NCBI GenBank assembly: GCA_005774595.1
Contig: VAUM01000022.1
Coordinates: forward strand, 1-13,144
Length of the DNA stretch: 13,144 nt
Reading direction: 5' to 3'
Origin: Actinomycetota bacterium
GTDB taxonomy: Bacteria; Actinomycetota; Coriobacteriia; Anaerosomatales; D1FN1-002
The stretch's first letter is position 1, and each line of letters begins with the position of its first letter. Shown here in pieces: positions 8,018-13,144 of the stretch. The position numbers and the translations under genes are program-made. The notes below the pieces were generated by a model that was not told the origin of the DNA, searched no databases, and was given only the letters and a program-made list of their open reading frames with translations.

Positions 8018-9394
8018 TCACTCCTCGCACCCGGCGCCGACCGGCTCGACGCCCGCAGCGCCGGTGTCCCCGGCGCTCTCCTCGGCCATCAGCCGCGCGA
8101 TGACGTCGCCGCCGCTCGCGGGCAGAGGCCCCATGCCGAGCTTCGCCCGCGCGCTCTCGCGCGGGGCGCCCAGCGTGCCCGTCTTCAGGAAGGTCGCGTA
8201 TGCCTGGCGCACCGAGTCGGGCCCGCCCTCGCCTGCCAGCGCGACCTCCTTGAGCTTGCGGAACGTCTCCGCCATGCCGATGTGGCTGTGACACAGCTCC
8301 TGGCAGGTGAAGCACTCCAAGCACTTGAACGCGGCGCCCTCAGAGACCACCCCGTCCATCTCGCCCCGCAGCAGCCGGCCGATCATCTCGGTGGGCTGGA
8401 AGGTCGGGTCGATCTTGCAGACCGGGCAGTCGTCCTTGCACGCCTGGCAGGCGTAGCACTTGCCGAGCAGCGCGACATCGAACTCCTTGGACACGGCCGC
8501 CTTGTCGCCCTGGGCGACGCCCCACTTGTCGAGGAACGGCCGAACCGACACGCGGTGCATGTCCAGCCCCATCTCAGACGGCTCATACCCGTACGCCAGC
8601 GCGATGAGCTCGGCGAGGTAGAAGACCGGGATGTCGATGTCCTCGTTGGCGCGCTGGAGCGCGGCCTGGTTCAGGTCGAACTGCTGGAAGCAGCTCGGGC
8701 ACACGACCACGAGTGCGTCGACCTCGTTGGCCTTGAGGTCGTAGAGCTTGTTGCGGCAGAACGCGAGCGACGCCTCGCGCTCTCCGACGCGGTCGAGCGC
8801 GCCGCCGCAGCACTGCATCTTCGTCGGGTAGTCGACCACGCGGGCGCCCATCGCGGTCAGGAACGACTCGACCTTGGTGGGGTGCAGCGGGTCGTCCCAG
8901 CGCACCGCGGGCTGCGGCCTGAGCAGGTGGCAGCCGTAGTGGACGGCCAGCCGCATCCCCCACAGCGGGGTCTTGGCCTTCGACGCGACGAGCGCGCCGC
9001 CCAGCTCGTCGCAGACCCACTCGGCGAAGTGGGAGATCTTGAGCCTGCCGTCGTAGCGCAGGTTCTCGGGAGCGAGCCGCTCATTGATGCGCTCGCGCAT
9101 GCGCCAGTCGGTGGCGAGGTGGCTGTGCGCCTCCATGAAGGTGGAGTAGCAGCCGTTGCACGGGGTCATCACGTCGAGGCCGGCCTTCTCGACCAGCGCG
9201 AGGTTGCGTGCGGCGGTGGTGAAGTACGCGTCCTCGTCGGTACCCTTCACCAGCACGCCCTCGGGGCAGCAGGTGTGCCCCTCCAACTCGCGGATCTGCG
9301 CGCCGAGGTCGCCCATGACCAGGCGCGTCGCCTTCTCGATGAAGGGGAACCGCGCGGGGATGGTGCATCCCCAGAAGACCGCGAACTCGCCCAT
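8018..9394 (-). CDS. Heterodisulfide-reductase-like HdrB-HdrC fusion, first gene of the glutamate synthase operon
   Basis: The protein has 458 residues. Two complete CCG domains come first: C10, C42-C43, C79xxC82 (CX31CCX35CXXC) and C155, C195-C196, C232xxC235 (CX39CCX35CXXC). This is the known signature that in HdrB binds non-cubane [4Fe-4S] clusters and cleaves disulfides. An HdrC-like part follows with two cubane-cluster motifs, C313/316/319/323 and C358/361/364/368, the last followed by His in place of Pro. The order B then C is the reverse of HdrD-type fusions. No HdrA or hydrogenase gene is nearby; the next genes, 5 bases away, are glutamate synthase. I infer an electron-transfer or thiol-disulfide partner of glutamate synthase; the native substrate is unknown. 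The ATG at 9394 has a modest AAAGG 4 bases upstream. Confidence 0.88.
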   Translation of the reverse strand: MGEFAVFWGCTIPARFPFIEKATRLVMGDLGAQIRELEGHTCCPEGVLVKGTDEDAYFTTAARNLALVEKAGLDVMTPCNGCYSTFMEAHSHLATDWRMRERINERLAPENLRYDGRLKISHFAEWVCDELGGALVASKAKTPLWGMRLAVHYGCHLLRPQPAVRWDDPLHPTKVESFLTAMGARVVDYPTKMQCCGGALDRVGEREASLAFCRNKLYDLKANEVDALVVVCPSCFQQFDLNQAALQRANEDIDIPVFYLAELIALAYGYEPSEMGLDMHRVSVRPFLDKWGVAQGDKAAVSKEFDVALLGKCYACQACKDDCPVCKIDPTFQPTEMIGRLLRGEMDGVVSEGAAFKCLECFTCQELCHSHIGMAETFRKLKEVALAGEGGPDSVRQAYATFLKTGTLGAPRESARAKLGMGPLPASGGDVIARLMAEESAGDTGAAGVEPVGAGCEE

Positions 9395-9424
9395 GGTGCC
9401 TTTGCCGTCCTCTCGTGCCGTTGG

Positions 9425-9467
9425 AAACGAAAACGCCCGCTTCAGGCCTGATCGGCCGAAACGAGCG
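9425..9467 (-). terminator. Intrinsic terminator (attenuator) in the hdrBC-glt leader
   Basis: On the minus strand, bases 9467-9454 pair with 9448-9434: 14 pairs including wobbles, one bulged base at 9444 and the 5-base loop GATCA. The stem is followed directly by TTTTCGTTT (9433-9425). It lies 30 bases before the HdrBC ATG, so it would stop transcription into the operon unless prevented. Its 5' arm contains the 3' arm (9466-9462) of the hexaloop hairpin just upstream, so the two structures exclude each other. Confidence 0.75.
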
Positions 9468-9517
9468 TCCTTGCTCGGTGCGTATGTGCGGCGCGCCTTC
9501 GCGCCGGTGCGCAAGCG
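9462..9517 (-). promoter_or_regulatory. Candidate ANTAR-binding dual-hexaloop RNA element
   Basis: Second hairpin: CGAGC (9477-9473), loop AAGGAC (9472-9467), GCTCG (9466-9462), five perfect pairs. First hairpin: CGCTTGCGC (9517-9509), loop ACCGGC (9508-9503), GCGAAGGCG (9502-9494), eight of nine pairs. Both loops have six bases with A at position 1 and G at position 4, the known recognition pattern of ANTAR proteins, and the linker is 16 bases. The second hairpin overlaps the terminator's 5' arm, as in known ANTAR antitermination leaders, and an ANTAR regulator gene lies just upstream. Caveats: a competing 7-pair GC hairpin (9506-9489) can form, and a start site from the local promoter would clip the first hairpin's 5' arm. 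Confidence 0.6.
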
Positions 9518-9546
9518 AGTGTATCAGGGTCGGGCGCGCATGGGAA
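9518..9546 (-). promoter_or_regulatory. Candidate promoter of the hdrBC-glt operon
   Basis: The -10 TACACT (9523-9518) is preceded by TGA (9526-9524), giving an extended -10, and TTCCCA (9546-9541) lies 17 bases upstream as a 4-of-6 match to TTGACA. The predicted start is near 9511. This would fall within the first hexaloop hairpin, so either the true start is slightly upstream or the leader is transcribed from pdtaR. Confidence 0.35.
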
Positions 9547-9553
9547 GGGGTCG

Positions 9554-9569
9554 GAAATGCATAGGAAAC
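9554..9569 (+). promoter_or_regulatory. Degenerate GlnR-box-like site before the hdrBC-glt promoter
   Basis: GAAAT (9554-9558), six bases, then GAAAC (9565-9569): the second half site is perfect and the first matches GTNAC poorly. It lies 8 bases upstream of the -35 candidate, a normal place for an activator. The match is weak and listed mainly because of the good GlnR box found before glnA. Confidence 0.2.
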
Positions 9570-9606
9570 GGCGACGCCACGCGCCCGACTGCGGCGGAGG
9601 CGCCCT

Positions 9607-9624
9607 GCCCGACGGCGGTCGGGC
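9607..9624 (-). terminator. Hairpin directly after the ANTAR regulator gene
   Basis: GCCCGAC (9624-9618 on the minus strand) pairs with GTCGGGC (9613-9607) around a CGCC loop, two bases after the stop codon at 9627. No T-run follows. It may be a weak terminator or an mRNA 3'-end stabiliser separating pdtaR from the hdrBC-glt leader. Confidence 0.4.
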
Positions 9625-9626
9625 CG

Positions 9627-10202
9627 CTACCCGCCCGCCTCCGCCTCGCTCGCCAGCACGACCGCCTCGGCGATCTCGCGCAGCGGCCGGCGCTTGTCCA
9701 TCGCAAGCTTCTGGAGGCGCCGGAACGCGTCGGCCTCGGACAGCCCGCGCGCCATCAGCACGCCTTTCGCGCGCTCGACGGCCTTGCGCGTCTCGAGCCG
9801 CTCGCCGAGGTCGGCGACCTCGTCGGCAAGCGCCCGCATCTCGGCGAACCGCGAGACCGCGACCTCCATGGCGGGCATGATGTCCGCCTTCGAGAACGGC
9901 TTGACGAGGTAGGCCATCGCGCCGGCCTCGGCGGCTTCGCGCACGAGCGACGCCTGCGAGAACGCGGTGACCATGACGACGGGCGCCGTCTGGGTCTCGC
10001 CGATCGCGCGCGCGGCGGTCAGACCGTCGGTGCCGGGCATTTTCACGTCCATGAACACGATGTCGGGCTTCAGCGTGCCGCACAGCTGCACCGCCTCGGC
10101 GCCGTCGCGCGCCTCGCCCACGACCTCGTGGCCCTCTTCCTCGAGCATCTCGCGCAGGTCCATCCTGATGATGGCCTCGTCCTCCGCGATGAGCACACGC
10201 AT
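9627..10202 (-). CDS. pdtaR: ANTAR-domain response regulator (PdtaR-like transcription antiterminator)
   Basis: The protein has 191 residues. The receiver (1-120) is complete: acidic pocket E7-D8, phosphoacceptor D52 in FMDVKMPG, T79 and K101 in VKPF. After a helical linker, the ANTAR domain (about 130-185) has ERLETRKAVERAKGVLM and GLSEADAFRRLQKLAMD, the typical RNA-binding pattern. Phosphorylated ANTAR regulators dimerise, bind dual-hexaloop RNA and prevent terminator formation. The partner kinase is the PdtaS-like protein two genes upstream on the same strand, and a candidate RNA target lies directly downstream, in front of hdrBC-glt. The ATG at 10202 starts 18 bases after the preceding stop; GGGGAGG is 12 bases upstream, a little far. 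Confidence 0.93.
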   Translation of the reverse strand: MRVLIAEDEAIIRMDLREMLEEEGHEVVGEARDGAEAVQLCGTLKPDIVFMDVKMPGTDGLTAARAIGETQTAPVVMVTAFSQASLVREAAEAGAMAYLVKPFSKADIMPAMEVAVSRFAEMRALADEVADLGERLETRKAVERAKGVLMARGLSEADAFRRLQKLAMDKRRPLREIAEAVVLASEAEAGG

Positions 10203-10220
10203 GCCTGTGTCGCGCCTCCC

Positions 10221-11909
10221 CTACCGCGCCGCCAGCGCGGCGACCGCGTTGCGCGCGACCGCGAACTCGAACACGGGGCGGTCGTCGGTGTTGACCGCGA
10301 TGTCGTCTCGCTGCACGCGCGCGGCGAACTCGGACACGTTCTCCATCTCGCGCGCGCGGTCCGCAGGCAGGCCCACGCTGGTGAGGTAGTCGCGCACGAA
10401 CGCGCGGGCCTCGTCGTCGGTGCCCCGCCGCGCGCCCTTGAAGCCGACGAGGAAGACGTCGGCCGCTCCCACCTTGACGTTCGGGTCGACCATGCCCCAC
10501 ACCGTGTTGTCCGGGAACACCTGCGAGAACGTCTTGTACATCACGAGGAAGTCCCGGTCCGTGAGCAGGTAGCCGGGCAGCCACTGGACGAACACGCCGC
10601 CGTCTTGCAACGACGCGTCGGCGCTCGCGAAGAACTCGCGTGTGAACAGCTGAGCCGAGGAGGTCGCGAGCGGCCAGCTCGGCTCGGAGGTGACGACGTC
10701 GTACGACCCGGGCGATGCCGCCACGTGCGTGCGGGCGTCGCCGACGACGAGCCGCCAGCGCGGGTCGGCGTGCAGGGTGCCGCCGACGAACGACCGCGCC
10801 GCATCGTCCACGTCCGGGTTGATCTCAACGGTGTCGACCGAGTCGATCTCGTAGGTGAGCATGCGGAGCGCGGTGTAGCCGGTACCCAGGCCGATGACGA
10901 GCGCGGAGCGAGCCTCGGGAGCGTACGCGCGCGGCAGCGCTGCGAGCAGGCCGGTCGTGCCGACGTCCTCGGCGCTGTCGGAGCCCTCGACGAAGCCGCC
11001 GTTGCGCAGCATCCGCACCGGCGCGCCGCCGGCGGTGCCCGACGCCTCGAGCACGGTCACGCGGCTGTACGCGCCCTCACGGTCGAAGATGGTCGCGAAC
11101 GAGTCCATCGCACGCGTGTACTCCGCGTACGTGGGGTAGCGCGACATGATGACCGGGCTCGGCGGCAGGCGATCGGCAGCCCATGCGGACGCCGCGATCA
11201 CGGCGAACCCGACGATGCCGCCGAGCACCGCGCCGGCGCGACCGCGCCCGCGGCCGCCGGCGAGTAGCAGCCACGTGCCCGCCGCCAGGTTCAGGCCCGC
11301 GGCGGCCAGGATCGCGCCGCGCACGCCGAGCAGCGGGATCAGCAGAAAGCCGGCGGCCAGCGAGCCGGCGAGCGAACCGAGCGTGTTGGCCGAGTTCGCG
11401 AAGCCCACCTCGCGGCCCACGTCGCCGTAGCCGCGGACGAGCAGTTTGGAGACGACCGGCAGCGTGGTGCCCATCATCGTCGTCGGCACGAGCATCACCA
11501 CGAGCGACAGCCCGACCTCGGCGGCGAAGAACGCGCCGGCGCCTCCGCGGGCGGCCGAGTAGAACAGCGGCGGCAGGACGCCGCGGATGAGCCACACCGA
11601 CAACAGCCCGAACGCCCCGATGCCGTACTCGATCCCGCCGAGCCAGTCGACGAGGCGCGACTCGTAGGTGTCGGCGATCCTCCCGCCGATCGCCGAGCCG
11701 AGCGCCAGGCCACCCATGAACGCGGCGAGCATCGTCGAGACGGCGTAGACGGTCGAGCCGAACAGCACCGACAACTCGCGCGTCCACGCGACCTCGTAGA
11801 CGAGCGACGCGGCGCCCGACAGCGTGAACGCCGTGAGCACGGCGGCGCGCAGCGCGCGCGACAGCGGGCGCGGCGCGGTGGCGGTGGCGGTGGCGGTAGG
11901 CTTGGTCAC
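10221..11909 (-). CDS. Membrane-bound spermidine-synthase-like protein (transporter-like N-terminus fused to SpeE-like domain)
   Basis: The protein has 562 residues. Residues 20-245 contain about eight hydrophobic segments, with SGAASLVYEVAWTREL (31-46), the usual start of this fused family. Residues 275-550 form a methyltransferase-fold SpeE-like domain: YSRVTVLE (281-288), LRNGGFVEGS (301-310), SAM-site glycines IGLGTG (339-344), acidic VEINPD (361-366) and GDART (390-394). Where true spermidine synthases have the catalytic aspartate motif, this protein has SEPSWP (408-413), so polyamine synthesis is doubtful and the real reaction is unknown. The GTG at 11909 has AAGG 5 bases upstream and lies 25 bases after the kinase stop. 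Its place between kinase and response regulator is notable. A GCGGTG repeat at its N-terminus encodes alternating Thr-Ala. Confidence 0.85.
   Translation of the reverse strand: MTKPTATATATAPRPLSRALRAAVLTAFTLSGAASLVYEVAWTRELSVLFGSTVYAVSTMLAAFMGGLALGSAIGGRIADTYESRLVDWLGGIEYGIGAFGLLSVWLIRGVLPPLFYSAARGGAGAFFAAEVGLSLVVMLVPTTMMGTTLPVVSKLLVRGYGDVGREVGFANSANTLGSLAGSLAAGFLLIPLLGVRGAILAAAGLNLAAGTWLLLAGGRGRGRAGAVLGGIVGFAVIAASAWAADRLPPSPVIMSRYPTYAEYTRAMDSFATIFDREGAYSRVTVLEASGTAGGAPVRMLRNGGFVEGSDSAEDVGTTGLLAALPRAYAPEARSALVIGLGTGYTALRMLTYEIDSVDTVEINPDVDDAARSFVGGTLHADPRWRLVVGDARTHVAASPGSYDVVTSEPSWPLATSSAQLFTREFFASADASLQDGGVFVQWLPGYLLTDRDFLVMYKTFSQVFPDNTVWGMVDPNVKVGAADVFLVGFKGARRGTDDEARAFVRDYLTSVGLPADRAREMENVSEFAARVQRDDIAVNTDDRPVFEFAVARNAVAALAAR
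11875..11898. repeat. Four tandem copies of GCGGTG
   Basis: Units at 11875, 11881, 11887 and 11893 (the last ends in A). It encodes the Thr-Ala run near the N-terminus of the spermidine-synthase-like protein. Gain or loss of a unit keeps the reading frame, so it can only vary the length of the N-terminal tail. Confidence 0.7.
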
Positions 11910-11934
11910 GGCGGCCTTCAGCAGTGCTCCTCGG

Positions 11935-13144
11935 TCAGCCGGCGAGCGGCACGCGCACCGTGACCACGGTCCCGTGCGCGCTCCTGAAGGCCAGCGTACC
12001 ACGCAGGTCGTCGTGCACGAGCGTGCGCACGATGGCCATGCCGAGGTTGCCCGAGGACTCAGCGTCGAAACCGTCGGGCAGGCCGGCGCCGTCGTCGCGG
12101 ACCTGGAGGTGCAGCTCGCCCGGGAGGCGGCGCACGGTCACGCGCACGAGCCCGGTGCGCTTGCCCTCGAAGCCGTGCTCGATGGCGTTGTGCACGAGCT
12201 CTGCGGTCACGAGCGCCATCGGCGTCGCGACCGTGGCGTCCACCGGACCGGTCTCACCCTCGACGAGCACCGACACGCCGGGGTTCTCGCCCTCGAGGCC
12301 CTGGCGCACCTGGTCGACGACCGTGCGGCAGACCGCGCCGAGGTCGACGCGCTCGTCATCGGCGGCCGAGAGCATGTCGTGCACGACCGCCATGGACGCG
12401 ACCCGCTCGACCGCCTCCGACAGCGAGCGGCGCGCGTCATCGCTGCCGGCGCGACGCGCCTGCAGCCGCAGCAGCGACGCGATGGTCTGCAGGTTGTTCT
12501 TCACGCGGTGGTGGACCTCGCGGATGGTCGCGTCCTTGACCTTGAGCTCCTGTACGCGGCGGCGTGCCTCGGTCGTGTCCTCCACGAGCACGAACGCACC
12601 CGAGTCGAGCGCGATGGTGCGGTAGAGCAGCGACCGGCCCGCGAACTCGATCTCGGCCGCGGCGGCGTTGCCGGCGCCCGACACCGGCGCGATGCCCTGG
12701 CCGCCGCCCGGCAGCTCCGGAGCCTTCACGCCGGCGACCTCCTCCGCGCCGGCCAGCCGCATGATGCTCACCGCGTTCGGGCTCGCGTACGCGACGCGTC
12801 CGTCCGCGCCGATGCGCATCACGCCGTCGCCCGCGGTGCGCGTGGTCGAGAACGGGCGGCCGTCGCGGTCACGGAGCGCCGCGCGGCACAGCACGCCGAG
12901 GAGGTCCTCGGCGAGCCGCATGAACTCGACCTCCATCTTGCCTGGCGCCTCGGTGACCTGGACCGCGACGTGGCGCACGAGCGCGCCGTAGGGCTTCGCG
13001 CCTGCGAGGCCGACCGGGTGGGCCGTGGTCGCGTACGAGATGCCGCGCGTGGTGCGCGGGCGCTCCCCCGCGACCGGTCCGCCGGTCGCGAGCGCCTCGG
13101 CGGCCTCGGGCTCGTCGGCGGCGGCGAGCGACTCGCCCGCGCGC
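11935..13144 (-). CDS. pdtaS: PdtaS-like sensor histidine kinase (GAF-like, PAS, HisKA_2, HATPase), 5' end cut by window edge
   Basis: The frame runs open to the window edge, giving 402 residues without a start. A GTG at 12978 is not the start, because the upstream part (residues 1-90) still resembles the GAF-like region of mycobacterial PdtaS. The PAS domain covers about 104-200 (GDGVMRI, YASPNAVS). The HisKA_2 phosphorylation box is VHHRVKNNLQ (210-219) with the histidine at 211 or 212. The ATP-binding domain shows the N box ELVHNAIEHGF (315-325), G1 DDGAGLPDGF (350-359) and G2 GNLGMAIV (365-372). No membrane segments are seen in the visible part, so it is probably a cytoplasmic sensor. It is the likely kinase for the ANTAR regulator two genes downstream. 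What it senses is not visible; the missing part is probably about 90 residues. Confidence 0.92.
   Translation of the reverse strand, partial: RAGESLAAADEPEAAEALATGGPVAGERPRTTRGISYATTAHPVGLAGAKPYGALVRHVAVQVTEAPGKMEVEFMRLAEDLLGVLCRAALRDRDGRPFSTTRTAGDGVMRIGADGRVAYASPNAVSIMRLAGAEEVAGVKAPELPGGGQGIAPVSGAGNAAAAEIEFAGRSLLYRTIALDSGAFVLVEDTTEARRRVQELKVKDATIREVHHRVKNNLQTIASLLRLQARRAGSDDARRSLSEAVERVASMAVVHDMLSAADDERVDLGAVCRTVVDQVRQGLEGENPGVSVLVEGETGPVDATVATPMALVTAELVHNAIEHGFEGKRTGLVRVTVRRLPGELHLQVRDDGAGLPDGFDAESSGNLGMAIVRTLVHDDLRGTLAFRSAHGTVVTVRVPLAG

Noticed and set aside
8013..8021. GTG at 8021 overlapping the upstream stop (GTGA) as the gltB1 start
   Set aside because: The only ribosome site, GAGGAG, would touch this GTG; it is correctly spaced for the ATG at 8012.
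9489..9506. 7-pair GC hairpin with an AAGG tetraloop in the hdrBC-glt leader
   Set aside because: It is a real alternative fold, but the loop is not six bases and it does not overlap the terminator, so I treat it as a competitor of the first hexaloop hairpin and not as the functional element.
9558..9563. TATGCA on the minus strand as a -10 for the hdrBC-glt operon
   Set aside because: Only 3 of 6 matches and no -35 at 16-18 bases.
11935..12978. GTG at 12978 as the start of the sensor kinase
   Set aside because: The frame stays open to the window edge and the extra residues resemble the GAF-like region of PdtaS, so the gene is cut by the edge.

Overview
The window is very GC-rich DNA with almost no spacer. 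Several parts are actinobacterial in type: a GlnR-like winged-helix regulator, a PdtaS/PdtaR-like two-component pair and a GlnR-box-like site. The enzymes are those of an anaerobe: a three-piece, archaeal-style glutamate synthase with a built-in 2[4Fe-4S] ferredoxin domain, and a heterodisulfide-reductase-like HdrB-HdrC fusion. I infer an anaerobic, deep-branching member of the Actinomycetota (Coriobacteriia-like). No RNA genes, mobile elements or CRISPR arrays were seen.

Layout. Minus strand, 1-2086: a GlnR-like regulator (cut by the window edge) lies downstream of glnA, a class I glutamine synthetase. The region in front of glnA (2087-2234) holds a GlnR-box-like site, a possible -10 and a leader whose hairpin loop is complementary to the glnA ribosome binding site. 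Positions 2235-4320 hold a divergent pair: a membrane-anchored PIG-L deacetylase (minus) and a multi-spanning HGSNAT/NagX-like acyltransferase (plus). From 13144 down to 4434, all on the minus strand, come a PdtaS-like sensor kinase (5' end outside the window), a membrane-bound spermidine-synthase-like protein, a PdtaR-like ANTAR response regulator, a 232-base regulatory gap, an HdrB-HdrC fusion, and glutamate synthase as three genes (amidotransferase, ferredoxin plus FMN synthase, GXGXG domain).

How it fits together. The window is a nitrogen-assimilation hub: glutamine synthetase and glutamate synthase (the GS-GOGAT cycle) with two regulators. The likely circuit is PdtaS to PdtaR to antitermination in the leader of the hdrBC-glt operon. 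That leader has a hexaloop hairpin (A at loop position 1, G at position 4) which shares bases with a good intrinsic terminator, the arrangement known for ANTAR targets. The GlnR-like protein probably acts at the box in front of glnA. No NAD(P)H-dependent GltD subunit is in the operon, so ferredoxin and/or the Hdr-like protein is the likely electron route to glutamate synthase. The least familiar parts are the Hdr-glutamate synthase coupling and the two structured leaders.
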